Origin: Pseudoalteromonas flavipulchra NCIMB 2033 = ATCC BAA-314
Lineage (GTDB): Bacteria > Pseudomonadota > Gammaproteobacteria > Enterobacterales > Alteromonadaceae
Direction of reading: 5' to 3'
Assembly (NCBI GenBank): GCA_000814665.1
Contig: JWIH01000012.1
Location: 62,001-126,000 of the forward strand
DNA: 64,000 nucleotides
Of the stretch, positions 9,528 through 20,420 are shown in pieces; position 1 is the first letter of the stretch, and every line of letters begins with the position of its first letter. The translations under genes were made by a program, and so were the position numbers. Below the pieces are notes generated by a model that was given only the letters and a program-made list of their open reading frames with translations, did no database searches and was not told the origin of the DNA.

Positions 9528-10060
9528 TGGCAAATTTACAAACCGCAACTTTTGGTGGTGGTTGTTTTTGGTGTATTGATGCGGCATTTCGCCGCGTCAA
9601 TGGCGTTGAGTCAGTGCAGTCAGGTTACGCAGGTGGCCACACAGATAATCCCACCTATCAAATGATATGTCGGGGAGACAGTGGCCACGCTGAGGTAGTC
9701 CAACTGCAATTTGATGCCGATATTGTCAGCTTTGATACTTTGCTTACTATGTTTTTTACCCTGCATGACCCAACACAGTTGAATCGCCAAGGTAACGACA
9801 TTGGTACTCAGTACCGCAGTGTGGTGTTTTATCATGACCAGCAGCAACAGCAACAAACTCAAGATTGTATTGCGCAGCATCAGAGCCAGTTAAGTGAAAA
9901 AATAGTGACTGAGGTTAGCCCTGCGCCTGAATTTTATCCTGCTGAGCACTATCACCAAGATTATTACACTGAAAACCCAAACCAAGGCTATTGCAGTGTG
10001 ATGATTGCCCCTAAAATTGCAAAGTTTGAAAGCCATTTTGCGGCAAATTTAAAGCACTAA
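9527..10060 (+). CDS. msrA: Peptide methionine sulfoxide reductase MsrA
   Basis: This 177-residue enzyme reduces methionine-S-sulfoxide in proteins and free Met. It carries the catalytic GGGCFWCIDAAF motif at residues 10-21, the conserved GYAGGHTDNPTY and GHAEVVQL segments, and a resolving-type Cys near the C-terminus (NPNQGYCSVMIAPK). There is no signal peptide, so it is cytosolic. The ATG overlaps the stop of the RND gene by one base, which links oxidative repair to the efflux operon transcriptionally. A strong hairpin follows it. Confidence 0.95.
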   Translation: MANLQTATFGGGCFWCIDAAFRRVNGVESVQSGYAGGHTDNPTYQMICRGDSGHAEVVQLQFDADIVSFDTLLTMFFTLHDPTQLNRQGNDIGTQYRSVVFYHDQQQQQQTQDCIAQHQSQLSEKIVTEVSPAPEFYPAEHYHQDYYTENPNQGYCSVMIAPKIAKFESHFAANLKH

Positions 10061-10068
10061 ACTTGTGT

Positions 10069-10094
10069 GCCGAACGCAATAGATTGCGTTCGGC
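10069..10094. terminator. Hairpin between convergent genes
   Basis: GCCGAACGCAAT and its exact complement ATTGCGTTCGGC are separated by two bases, giving a 12-bp perfect arm. It lies between convergent msrA and the gene ending at 10102. There is no long T tract on either side, so termination efficiency is uncertain. Confidence 0.6.
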
Positions 10095-10101
10095 TTACGC
10101 C

Positions 10102-11079
10102 TTACGGCAACATAGGTATAGCAAATACATAAAAGCTAGTGCGGCCATCTTTAATCCGCAAATGCCCACGCGTTACTTCCATTTCTAAATTCGCAGTATC
10201 ACCAGGTCTTAAGGTATCTAAGCCTTTAAGCGGAACGACACCTGAATTGATTAACTGGGCGTTGTGTTTAATGACCTGCGGAATATCTTCGCTCATATCC
10301 ACACCCAAGAATTCAAACACATCAATCACAATACGGCTAAATTCTGTATAAAGCTTGTCAAAAATCCCCGGAGTCAAGGTATCTATCAAATCGAGGATCC
10401 ACGGCAACTCTACTTTTGTCGTCACCACAGGCTTAAAGCTAGAAATTAAAGGATCTAACTCAAGCTGCTGGGTACGTACATCATACTTACCTTTGATGGT
10501 GACATTTTCGTTGTTAATATAGACATGGATATAAATATTCATCCCAAGCTGCTTCTTACGAAACTTAGCGTAAGACTTCAAATCGAAGCCATCGATCAAC
10601 ACCGGTACTTTATTTTGCGCATCGACTCTACCAGCGATTTTCATATGCATCGTGCCGTAGAGACTAGTAGTGTGGCTTACTTTATTTGAGCTAGATTGTG
10701 CGGCAATATTGTTGACGATATCGGTCGTCAACTCTTTGTAGTTATGTTCCACATTCGAAAATTGCTGATGAATGATATCTGAAACCTGCGTATACATTTC
10801 CTTTGGACCTTGGCTAGATGTTGTCCTGCCAGTAGACCAACACTCTCCACCGGTATAGATCACAGGCACAGATATAGGCGTTAGGTGATCGTTGCCGGGG
10901 TGGCGATAGTACATCATGCTGCGGATCCGACTACAGGTTTGCGATGGCGCGTTAAACCAAGCGAAATCGCCCGTCATTGATTGTGTTGAAAATTGAGGTT
11001 CAAGCTGGCTTTCAGGCTGTGAGGCTTGTGCTGATGTGACAATCCCAAGCGTGAGTAACCCAAATAATAGTGACTTCAT
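10102..11079 (-). CDS. Secreted protein of unknown function, 325 aa
   Basis: I do not recognise the family. The start is placed at 11079, where AAGGA precedes the ATG and a signal peptide MKSLLFGLLTLGIVTSAQA follows; an upstream in-frame start would only add a non-signal extension. The mature protein has two Cys (SQTCSRI and GGECWST) that could pair, a mixed beta region and a helical part around residues 225-275. No membrane helix or lipobox is seen. It stands alone, convergent to msrA and separated from btuB by a MITE. Confidence 0.65.
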   Translation of the reverse strand: MKSLLFGLLTLGIVTSAQASQPESQLEPQFSTQSMTGDFAWFNAPSQTCSRIRSMMYYRHPGNDHLTPISVPVIYTGGECWSTGRTTSSQGPKEMYTQVSDIIHQQFSNVEHNYKELTTDIVNNIAAQSSSNKVSHTTSLYGTMHMKIAGRVDAQNKVPVLIDGFDLKSYAKFRKKQLGMNIYIHVYINNENVTIKGKYDVRTQQLELDPLISSFKPVVTTKVELPWILDLIDTLTPGIFDKLYTEFSRIVIDVFEFLGVDMSEDIPQVIKHNAQLINSGVVPLKGLDTLRPGDTANLEMEVTRGHLRIKDGRTSFYVFAIPMLP

Positions 11080-11169
11080 GTTCTTTTCCTTAAGGTAGTA
11101 ATAATACAAATCAAATCTATTATCAACCACATGTAAGGCAGAACACCAGTTACAAATGTAATGCAACTA

Positions 11170-11432
11170 GGGCCTGTTGATCTTTCAAGTTTGTTTTTGC
11201 AGCAGTTTGACTGGTATTTATACAAGGCAGAGCCTGCGTAGCATAGTTATTCTATGTAAGTCAGGTGATAACACAGTAGAAATGCCAGTCAAGCGCTGCC
11301 CTTTGGGTTCACCTGAGTGCGCTTTGTTCATTGTTGCTCAACTTTTGCCTAGATTACTAGGCGGCAAGTCGAGCGTCGCGATCAAAACACACTCAGAAGA
11401 ACAAAAATCAAACAGCAAAGGTCAACAGGCCC
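11170..11432. mobile_element. Miniature inverted-repeat transposable element (MITE), 263 bp, TA-flanked
   Basis: The ends are GGGCCTGTTGATCTTTC on the left and the complement of GGGCCTGTTGACCTTTG on the right, matching at all but two positions over 17 bases. The dinucleotide TA flanks both ends (11168-11169 and 11433-11434), as expected for a TA target duplication of IS630/Tc1-type elements. No transposase is encoded; the open frame through it (11177-11446) has no ribosome site or recognisable motif. The element fills most of the 425-base gap between the secreted protein gene and btuB. Confidence 0.75.
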
Positions 11433-11450
11433 TAAATGATAAATAAGAAA

Positions 11451-11478
11451 AGTGATCCATTACTCATGATGGATCACT
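11451..11478 (-). terminator. Rho-independent terminator of btuB
   Basis: AGTGATCCAT at 11451-11460 pairs with ATGGATCACT at 11469-11478. On the minus strand the stem is followed by TTTCTTATTT. It lies 27 bases beyond the btuB stop. Confidence 0.75.
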
Positions 11479-11504
11479 CTGGGTATTGAAAAGCAGTTAA
11501 CGCA

Positions 11505-13367
11505 TTAGAAGCTGTAGCTCACACCAACGTAGGCTTGTCTACCTAGTGGCTTATAGCCCAGTAAAGAGCCATCTTTTGCTTCGCCCGCTGTGGCATTGAA
11601 ATAACGCTTATCGGTTAAGTTTTCAATTCGGCCATTTAACTTGAATCCGTCGAAAAACGTATAGTTAGCAGCTAAGTTAAACAGCGTATATGACGGTAAA
11701 GTCACTGTATATGCACCTTCAGCTCCCCATACTTTATCGTCGCGATTACCTCTATGGACTAAGGTCAGTGTTGCGTCAACATTTTCCCACTCTTTACTGA
11801 CTGAATAAGTTAAGGTACGTCTCGCTCTGCGCTGTAATTGCTTATCGGTATCAGCGTCTTTAGCACTCACATAGCTCGCATTTACCGTATGCTCGATACC
11901 AAAGTTGTCTTCAATTTCGATAGAAAGATCAGCACCTTCAAAGTCAGCGCGCTGAACATTGTAAGGGACGTATTTCCATTTATCATTTTGCTGATAAACG
12001 ATTTTATCGGTAATACGGTTATCGTATACCGCAGCTTCCACACGGAAGTTCTCGCCGCTCCATGTGACAATAATTTCATTATTAGTGGCTTCTTCCGGCT
12101 TAATATTTGGGTTAGGCAGATAGTAAGGACTATCAATCACAAACGCCTGTGATAAAGAAGGTGCTCTAAAGGCAGTACCATGATTCAACTTAACACTCAG
12201 GCCATCCATGAGTTGCTTACCTACAGCAACCGTGTAGGTGTTTGCACGACCATGAAAATCATAATCATCCGTTCTCAGTACAACCTCTGCCAGCCAATTT
12301 TCATCGTTGTAAAACCCACCTAGTGCTAAAGATAAGTTATCACGCTCAGGCTCTGAAAAAGAGGCGGTAGAATCACCAACATCTTCATTTAGAAAGGTAA
12401 AGTTACCCGTGAAGATCAAAGCTTCAGTTAAACTATATTGCGACTGATATTCAAATTGGCTGCGTTTGGTGACATAAGCGTTATCGTCAGCACTATTACC
12501 GATTTGAACGTTTTGTTCCTTACCTAAGCTGTATGACGCACTTTGGCTAAACTTGTCAGTACGTCTTTTCCACGCCAACTTATTGGTGTAGTTATGGAAA
12601 CGGTAAGCATCACTACCAAAAGAGTCATACTCCCCCTCACCTTCACTGTACTGTGAACGTAAGCTAAAAATGCCACTTTCTTCATCACCATACTGCACAT
12701 TTAAACCGGCATTACCGTTATAATATCCATCACGGTCATGGTTTTTTGTGATTGCAGCTTCTGGGTCTTTCTCAATCACATCATAGCCATCGGTATGAGT
12801 GTAACCCGCATTAGCTGCAATGCTAAACTTGTCTTTTTTGTAATTTACCGTTGCTTCGGTCTTAGAGTAATTGTTACTCCCAGTCGTAAGCGCGATAGTA
12901 TTATTATTCCCTTCGCGACTAATAATATTAATCACGCCAGCAATGGCATCTGAGCCATAAATCGCAGCTTTGGCACCACGAATGATCTCAATCCTTTCGA
13001 TGCTATTAAGTGGTAAATTAGTGAGCGAATTGTCACCGGAGTTTGCATCCGTCACTCGAACCCCATCAATTAACACTAGCGTATGCTTAGCGTCATTACC
13101 GCGTAGGAATAAACTCACACTTTGGCCGAAGCCACCGTTTCTAACCGCTTGAATACCAGCGACATTATCGAGTAGCGATACGACATCTTGAACATTGCTT
13201 TTTTCAATTTCAGCACGACCTATAACCGTAATGGCAGACAGTGCGCTTTCTAGAGATTGTTCAAATTTATTGGCAGTAACAGTGATATGTTCAACATTTT
13301 GATCAGCAAATGCTGAAAAAGAGAGCGCCGTCGCTATCGCCGCGCTTAGAGCAGTTTTATTTAACAT
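11505..13367 (-). CDS. btuB: TonB-dependent vitamin B12 receptor BtuB
   Basis: This 620-residue outer-membrane receptor has a signal peptide (MLNKTALSAAIATALSFSAFA), a TonB box region (EHITVTANK), a plug domain with IEIIRGAKAAIYGSDAIAGVINII, and a 22-strand barrel ending in an aromatic residue (YVGVSYSF). The start at 13367 is chosen for AGGGGAAACC before ATG and for the signal peptide; the longer frame adds 12 unlikely residues. The cobalamin riboswitch directly upstream identifies the ligand class as cobalamin and implies repression when B12 is plentiful. No btuCDF genes are nearby. Confidence 0.92.
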   Translation of the reverse strand: MLNKTALSAAIATALSFSAFADQNVEHITVTANKFEQSLESALSAITVIGRAEIEKSNVQDVVSLLDNVAGIQAVRNGGFGQSVSLFLRGNDAKHTLVLIDGVRVTDANSGDNSLTNLPLNSIERIEIIRGAKAAIYGSDAIAGVINIISREGNNNTIALTTGSNNYSKTEATVNYKKDKFSIAANAGYTHTDGYDVIEKDPEAAITKNHDRDGYYNGNAGLNVQYGDEESGIFSLRSQYSEGEGEYDSFGSDAYRFHNYTNKLAWKRRTDKFSQSASYSLGKEQNVQIGNSADDNAYVTKRSQFEYQSQYSLTEALIFTGNFTFLNEDVGDSTASFSEPERDNLSLALGGFYNDENWLAEVVLRTDDYDFHGRANTYTVAVGKQLMDGLSVKLNHGTAFRAPSLSQAFVIDSPYYLPNPNIKPEEATNNEIIVTWSGENFRVEAAVYDNRITDKIVYQQNDKWKYVPYNVQRADFEGADLSIEIEDNFGIEHTVNASYVSAKDADTDKQLQRRARRTLTYSVSKEWENVDATLTLVHRGNRDDKVWGAEGAYTVTLPSYTLFNLAANYTFFDGFKLNGRIENLTDKRYFNATAGEAKDGSLLGYKPLGRQAYVGVSYSF

Positions 13368-13409
13368 GGTTTCCCCTAACTTGTACCCACCGTACAAGAA
13401 CACAAAGTG

Positions 13410-13625
13410 ACTGTTTCAAGGCCGGTCTCCGGGCTCAGTAAACCTGCAAATTAGCAGTTCACTCTACCGTTGCGGGGGCAGCGCTGGCATAGAACCGATC
13501 CAAGCTAATCACGTGCAATAAACTGTCTTATTCAATTTATTGTTGATTAACGCAATTAGATGTTCCCTTGTGTTCGCACCAGTTTCCCGATTATCTATAC
13601 ACTTAGCAACCACACTAGGTTGTGT
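13410..13625 (-). promoter_or_regulatory. Cobalamin riboswitch (B12 element) upstream of btuB
   Basis: On the minus strand the region contains the B12 box GAGCCCGGAGACCGGCC (13421-13437 area) near its 3' end, about 50 bases from the btuB ATG. Further 5' is the conserved core GGGAAACTGGTGCGAACAC followed by AAGGGAAC (about 13565-13590). The spacing and order are those of the class I cobalamin aptamer, roughly 200 nt long. It presumably occludes the btuB ribosome site on adenosylcobalamin binding. It accounts for most of the 370-base gap between btuB and yajQ. Confidence 0.92.
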
Positions 13626-13693
13626 ACAGCACCTTGAAAATGCGAGGCTATTGTCTTGGGTTTCGGAATGATTGTCAATGGACGTCTAGAAAT

Positions 13694-13720
13694 CCAAAAG
13701 TGCAATCTATGCACTTTTGG
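13694..13720 (-). terminator. Hairpin downstream of yajQ
   Basis: CCAAAAGTGCA (13694-13704) pairs with TGCACTTTTGG (13710-13720), an 11-bp perfect stem with a five-base loop, 17 bases beyond the yajQ stop. On the minus strand the stem ends in TTTTGG followed by ATTTC. Confidence 0.6.
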
Positions 13721-13737
13721 AATGAAGTAAAGCGTAA

Positions 13738-14220
13738 TTAGTCGCGGAAGTTTTTGAATTGAAATGGTTGGCCAAGCTCACCGGTACGAACCAGTTGCAT
13801 CGTTTCTTGCAAATCGTCACGCTTTTTACCCGTTACACGCACCGTATCGCCTTGAATTGATGCTTGAACTTTAACTTTTGAGTCTTTAATAAGCTTAACC
13901 AGTTTTTTCGCCATCTCTTTGTCGATGCCTTGCTTTAACGCCACCTTACGTGAAACGTATTTGCCAGAGCGCTCAATGTCTTTTAACTCGAAGCTTGCCA
14001 CATCAAGGCCACGCTTTGCCGCTTTACCCACTAACATATCGAACAATTGCATAACTTGCTGTTCTGCTTCCGCTTTGAGGTTAATCATTTCACCGCTTAG
14101 CTCGATTGACGCATCTACGCCACGAAAATCAAAACGTGTATCAAGCTCACGAACCGCATTGTCTACGGTATTTTTTGCTTCTGTCATATCAATTTCAGAT
14201 ACAATATCAAATGAAGGCAT
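13738..14220 (-). CDS. yajQ: YajQ family nucleotide-binding protein
   Basis: At 160 residues the protein has the full YajQ (UPF0234) length and its signature stretches: [20 protein letters not shown] at the start, [13 protein letters not shown], and the C-terminal [19 protein letters not shown]. The family folds as two ferredoxin-like domains and binds nucleotides; some members (XC_3703 of Xanthomonas) bind cyclic di-GMP. It is cytosolic and monocistronic here. Strongly conserved and certain by sequence; the cellular role is poorly defined. Confidence 0.95.
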   Translation of the reverse strand: MPSFDIVSEIDMTEAKNTVDNAVRELDTRFDFRGVDASIELSGEMINLKAEAEQQVMQLFDMLVGKAAKRGLDVASFELKDIERSGKYVSRKVALKQGIDKEMAKKLVKLIKDSKVKVQASIQGDTVRVTGKKRDDLQETMQLVRTGELGQPFQFKNFRD

Positions 14221-14372
14221 GCTTCTCTCCTAAAGTCATTTTGGCTCGATTATAGCAGTTTATGCCTAATTTGAGTTACTTTAAGTTTTTAAACAGCGTA
14301 TTAGGATGTTCACCCAATGGACAGTTTTCGATGGTATACTGCTCGCTTAGTCATACAGAAGTAGGATGTATT

Positions 14373-14723
14373 GTGACACGGCGCGTTTATAAAGCTCTTT
14401 TGATTATCTCTTTAATTATATGTACGGTGCTATTCGCAAAGGAAATTAGCTTGTCTCCAAAGCTGTTCCCAAATATCGATAAAGTGGCACATTTTGGTGT
14501 ATTTTTTGTGCTTGCGTTTATCTCTCACCATGCTTTTAAAGTAAAGGTATGGACACACATAGTGCTACTGTCCTTGTACGGTGCAGGAATTGAGTGGATG
14601 CAGCATTCATTACCGTATCGCCAAGCATCTACCGCTGACTTTTTGGCTGATTTAGCCGGTGCGGTCAGTTATTTTGTTCTATTTTATATTTGGGCAAGTT
14701 GGCGCAACAGAAAACATGGCTAA
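14373..14723 (+). CDS. VanZ-like family membrane protein
   Basis: This small protein of 116 residues has four hydrophobic segments and the VanZ-like pattern: SPKLFPNIDKVAHFGVFFVLAF (Asp-Lys-x-x-His-Phe) and EWMQHSLPYRQASTADFLAD (Glu-x-x-Gln ... Arg ... Asp) in the later helices. The GTG at 14373 is preferred because AGGA precedes it by about seven bases; the longer open frame upstream lacks a ribosome site. It overlaps the downstream panE-like gene by eight bases. The function of these short chromosomal VanZ homologues is unknown. Confidence 0.8.
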   Translation: MTRRVYKALLIISLIICTVLFAKEISLSPKLFPNIDKVAHFGVFFVLAFISHHAFKVKVWTHIVLLSLYGAGIEWMQHSLPYRQASTADFLADLAGAVSYFVLFYIWASWRNRKHG

Positions 14724-15618
14724 CATACATATTTTAGGTGAAGGGGCGATAGGATTACTGCTCGCCCAGCACCTTAGTCAATCTCATCAAATTACGCTGA
14801 TCACTCGAAATAAACGCGCGGCGACTTATCGCTATCAAACAGCAAGTATTCAACAAACCATCCCATGCAGCACCAAAACACTTGCAGAACTCCCTGCCAG
14901 CAGTATAGATACGCTAATCATTCCCGTTAAAGCATATCAAGTAATCGAAGTACTCCGAGCGCTTCGCCCTGCTCTTTCAAAAAATGGCGCACTAATCCTT
15001 AGTCATAATGGCATGGTAGATTGGTCTGGTGAGTTAGCAGCGCTTGAAAAAACACAATCCGCCTACTTCTTAAGCACATCCATTGCGGGCTATAAAGTCG
15101 CAGACACTGTGCACCATACAGGACAAGGTGCAACTTGGTTTGGGCCGTTAAATTCACCAGCAGAATGCCACTACCAGCGCGTATTCTCGCAACTGTTTAG
15201 CACATTTGAAAATGCCCAAACCACGTTTGATATCATGCCAACGCTTTGGAAAAAGCTGGCGGTTAATATTGCCATTAACCCGTTAAGTGCATTGGAACAA
15301 GTCGCAAATGGTCAGTTAAGACAGCCCAAATACGCAGCCCAAATCCTTAATTTAATGAATGAAGTACAGCTTGTGGCCGCAAGTACAGGCGTAACCTTAG
15401 CGCTTAGCGAGCTAGTCACGCTTGCTTACACTGTAATGGCGCAAACCGCAAACAATCGCTCTTCAATGAATCAAGATCTCGCGAATAACAGACGCACAGA
15501 AATTGACGCCATGTGCGGCTATATTTGCGAGCTAGCAGCAAAACAAAATATTGATGTACCGTTTAATCAACAGTTACTTGAGGAAGTGAATAAGCGCTGG
15601 CAGCTAGCGCGACAATAG
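14716..15618 (+). CDS. panE: 2-dehydropantoate 2-reductase family protein (ApbA/PanE)
   Basis: This 300-residue NADPH-dependent reductase begins with a dinucleotide fold IHILGEGAIGLLLAQHL (GxGxxG at residues 8-13) and has the C-terminal helical domain with the substrate-binding KLAVNIAINPLSALEQ, where the Lys and Asn are catalytic in PanE, plus the SSMNQDLANNRRTEID segment typical of the family. It would reduce ketopantoate to pantoate in pantothenate synthesis. The ATG at 14716 lies within the end of the VanZ-like gene. Related reductases with other substrates exist, so the exact activity is likely but not certain. Confidence 0.82.
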   Translation: MANIHILGEGAIGLLLAQHLSQSHQITLITRNKRAATYRYQTASIQQTIPCSTKTLAELPASSIDTLIIPVKAYQVIEVLRALRPALSKNGALILSHNGMVDWSGELAALEKTQSAYFLSTSIAGYKVADTVHHTGQGATWFGPLNSPAECHYQRVFSQLFSTFENAQTTFDIMPTLWKKLAVNIAINPLSALEQVANGQLRQPKYAAQILNLMNEVQLVAASTGVTLALSELVTLAYTVMAQTANNRSSMNQDLANNRRTEIDAMCGYICELAAKQNIDVPFNQQLLEEVNKRWQLARQ

Positions 15619-16002
15619 GCTTAACTTCTCGGCGGGTAAACCGCCTCCCACAAAACTATTTACACTGTGAATTATGAGGCACACTACGCAGATTGTTTTT
15701 GCAATACTTGCAAGCAGTTTAACTGCTAAAACCGTAGAAGATTTCATAAGCAGCTAATACCCCTTTCATCACACCTGAGAAGCATAAGCCGATATGCAAT
15801 GCGCCGGCGGGATGTCGGTTGCTTTCCTATCAGTTTTTTGGGTTTAGGATTCAGTATGATGTCGGGGCGACGTTTTCTTGATTCGCTCGATTGCGTCGTT
15901 TCAAAAGAATGAACGAGGAGCGCATGGATGCGCTTTGATACTAACTGTGGAAGGCAGCTACAAAATACCTAGTAAATAAACGGGGATAAACAAGCAACCC
16001 CC
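15619..16002. other. Gene-free stretch, 384 bp
   Basis: No convincing gene is seen between panE and the thiI terminator. A weak GC-rich hairpin (GGCGG-GTAAA-CCGCC, 15631-15645) follows panE without a T run. A 27-codon open frame at about 15674 has no ribosome site. The middle part (15780-15960) is unlike its AT-rich flanks in being GC-rich with small repeats around CGACG/GCGTCG, which may be the remnant of a repeat element. No function is assigned. Confidence 0.5.
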
Positions 16003-16045
16003 ACAAAAAACGCACGTTGGGTAAATCCTTAAGCCTCACCCAACG
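16003..16045 (-). terminator. Rho-independent terminator of thiI
   Basis: On the minus strand CGTTGGGT pairs with ACCCAACG across a 15-base loop (16015-16045), followed by TGCG and a run of six or more T (16004-16010). Confidence 0.75.
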
Positions 16046-16064
16046 CTTGTTAACATGCTTTATT

Positions 16065-17522
16065 CTAAGGGCGGTACACCTTGACGTTAGCATAGCCATT
16101 TTCATGCAGAATAAGCGCTTGTAACTGGCTCATTACGCCTTTCGAACAGTACAAGTAGTATTCTTTGTCCTGTGGTAAATCGCCAAACTTAGTGGCTAAT
16201 CTAAAGAAAGGTAAGTGGATCACTTGTGCACCATCTAGCTCTAGAGGGTTGGCATCTTCCTCTTCTGGAGAACGAATATCTAGTACCACCGCGTTGTCAG
16301 GTAATTCACTTACCGATTCCGCTTCTTTCACTTCTTCTTTTGCTTCAGCTTCAATATCACGAATATCTTTTACCGTCGCGTTCGCTACAACTGTATTCAA
16401 TACATCAAAGTCAAACTTTTCTTCTTCAGCTAATATCTTGTGAAGCTGTGCTTTTACCGTTGGTTTTTGAGAGATCACACCACAATATTCAGGCATTGCT
16501 TCTGCCATTTCATTGGTGCCAATCGCTCTGGCAATACGAATGATCTCTTCTTTATCGTGTTGAATAAGCGGTCGTAAGATCAGCATCTCTGTAACACGGT
16601 CAATCACGTTAAGGTTAGCCAAGGTTTGGCTTGATACTTGACCAATACTCTCACCAGTTACCAGTGCAGGGATCCCCAAACGCTCTGCGACCACAGCACC
16701 TGCACGCATCATCATGCGTTTTAGTACCACGCCCATTTGTCCGCTTTCGATATTCTCAAGAATTTCAGCGACAACTGGCTCAAAGTCAATCGTAATAAAT
16801 TTAACTTTGTGGGTAGAGCTAAATTGTTTCCACAAGTAGTGGCTTACTTGCTTAACGCCAATTTCGTGGGCTGCGCCACCTAAGTTAAAGAACAAAAAGT
16901 GCGTACGCGCGCCTTTTCGCATCATTTGATAAGTCGCAACACCCGAGTCGAATCCGCCAGAAACCAAAGACAGCACGTCTTCTTGCGTTGGTAGTGGGAA
17001 GCCACCTAGACCAAAGTGCTGGTGACGAACGATGTAAGCTTTATTGTCTTTGACTTCGATTTTAACCGTCACATCAGGTTTTTTCAGCCTTACGCTGGCA
17101 CCCTCTACATTTTGGTTTAAACCGCCACCAACATAACGCTCCACGTCGCTTGAAGTAAACTCATGCTTACCTTGGCGCTTTACGCGTACACAAAACGTTT
17201 TGCCCTTGATCAATGGCTCAACCAAAGCAATCGTTTGTTGGTAGATATCATCAAGCGTATCGAACTGTGTTTCTTGCACCTCAATAAACTGCACAATACC
17301 TGGCGTGCGTTTAAGGTGGTCGATTAGACCAAGGCGGGTTTTCTCGTCACTTAGCTCGCTCGTCACTGAGATATTGTCCCAGTTATTTTTAACTTTTACG
17401 TTTTCGTCAACGCGAACCAACAGCATTTTGATGTTCTTCTCTAATACTTTGGTAAAACGCTTACGGACGGATTTGCTCTTAATAGCAATTTCGGGATGTA
17501 ATTTGACGATAAATTTAAGCAT
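16065..17522 (-). CDS. thiI: tRNA 4-thiouridine synthase ThiI
   Basis: This 485-residue cytosolic enzyme adenylates U8 of tRNA and transfers sulfur, and also supplies sulfur for thiamin thiazole formation. Domains in order: ferredoxin-like and THUMP (about 1-165), the PP-loop ATPase with SGGFDSGVATYQMM near 186-199, and a C-terminal rhodanese domain (about 400-485) with the persulfide Cys in YLYCSKGVMS. Having the rhodanese domain makes it the long, gammaproteobacterial form. The ATG at 17522 gives the conserved start MLKFIVKLHPEIAIKSKSVR; a GTG three codons upstream is less likely. Confidence 0.96.
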   Translation of the reverse strand: MLKFIVKLHPEIAIKSKSVRKRFTKVLEKNIKMLLVRVDENVKVKNNWDNISVTSELSDEKTRLGLIDHLKRTPGIVQFIEVQETQFDTLDDIYQQTIALVEPLIKGKTFCVRVKRQGKHEFTSSDVERYVGGGLNQNVEGASVRLKKPDVTVKIEVKDNKAYIVRHQHFGLGGFPLPTQEDVLSLVSGGFDSGVATYQMMRKGARTHFLFFNLGGAAHEIGVKQVSHYLWKQFSSTHKVKFITIDFEPVVAEILENIESGQMGVVLKRMMMRAGAVVAERLGIPALVTGESIGQVSSQTLANLNVIDRVTEMLILRPLIQHDKEEIIRIARAIGTNEMAEAMPEYCGVISQKPTVKAQLHKILAEEEKFDFDVLNTVVANATVKDIRDIEAEAKEEVKEAESVSELPDNAVVLDIRSPEEEDANPLELDGAQVIHLPFFRLATKFGDLPQDKEYYLYCSKGVMSQLQALILHENGYANVKVYRP

Positions 17523-17740
17523 AAAAGTCACTCTACTACAGATCGATTATCGGTTGCGATGACGCACTGATTTGACCTAAGCGGACTTTATCGTGGCGCA
17601 CACTGACCGAGGACAGTTCGGGCGCGCGAGTATATCAAACTCAGAGCCGATTAGGAAATAAACAAACCTTTTCCCTTTGTGCTCTACAAAGCCTTTTGCC
17701 CGTGCTCACCCTGGCAGAAGGCCCGCTTAATTATTTAAGG

Positions 17741-18397
17741 CTAAGCAATACTCGGTAAGCTCGCCTCTGCTAGTGCTTGATAATGCTGCTGAAGTTGTGC
17801 CACTTTCGGTACGCTCATGGGCGTCGCGTAAGGTTTAAAAATCATCAGTACTTTAACAATGCCATTGTATATATCTTGTTGCTCAAGGACGCCTGTCATT
17901 CTTCTGGCTTTAACATAAGGAGTCCAGAAGCTAACGGTCATTTTCAACATATGCGCGAGCTCTTTAGCATCGTCATCATCTATGGTGATCACGCCCGTAT
18001 CTCTTAGGCCAATTACTACCGCTTTTACTTGCTCAAGTAAGCGTGACTGAAAAGCAATGTAGTTTTTTTTCAATTCATCATCACGAGCCAAAATGTCTGT
18101 CAGATTGTCGTAGAAAAAGTGATAACGCCACATCAGGTCGAACAAGGAGTCTAAATATTGAGTTAGCTGCTCAAGTGGTTCGTTGTGCTGCTCCAGTGGC
18201 TTAAAATGCGTATTTAAATGCTCGCTATAAAGGGCGAATATCTGCCGAATGATGTCTTCTTTATTTTTAAAATGATAGTACAAATTGCCAGGACTAATCC
18301 CCAAACTGGACGCTATATGGTTTGTCGTAATCGCGCGCTCTCCATGCAAATTAAATAACGCGATGCTGGTACGTATTATTTTTTCCTTGGTATTCAT
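17741..18397 (-). CDS. TetR/AcrR family transcriptional regulator
   Basis: This 218-residue repressor has the TetR helix-turn-helix at residues about 7-54: IIRTSIALFNLHGERAITTN then IASSLGISPGNLYYHFKNKE and DIIRQIF. The C-terminal ligand-binding part is all helical. It is monocistronic, divergent from coaD, and its targets are not evident; the neighbouring thiI and coaD are housekeeping genes. No clean palindrome is seen next to it. Confidence 0.88.
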   Translation of the reverse strand: MNTKEKIIRTSIALFNLHGERAITTNHIASSLGISPGNLYYHFKNKEDIIRQIFALYSEHLNTHFKPLEQHNEPLEQLTQYLDSLFDLMWRYHFFYDNLTDILARDDELKKNYIAFQSRLLEQVKAVVIGLRDTGVITIDDDDAKELAHMLKMTVSFWTPYVKARRMTGVLEQQDIYNGIVKVLMIFKPYATPMSVPKVAQLQQHYQALAEASLPSIA

Positions 18398-18498
18398 TAC
18401 GATTCTCTATCTTTGTTGATAACGTGGTCGCGCTATTGCTAGGGTTACTAGGCTATTGCGCGCTCCATGTGAAAAAATAGCACTAATTTTACCTCTAG

Positions 18499-20391
<1,893 letters not shown>

Positions 20392-20420
<29 letters not shown>

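Noticed and set aside
11177..11446. 89-aa open frame
   Set aside because: It lies within the MITE, begins in its terminal repeat, and lacks a ribosome site and any motif.
15674..15757. 27-codon open frame downstream of panE
   Set aside because: No ribosome site, no recognisable features and no neighbour coupling.
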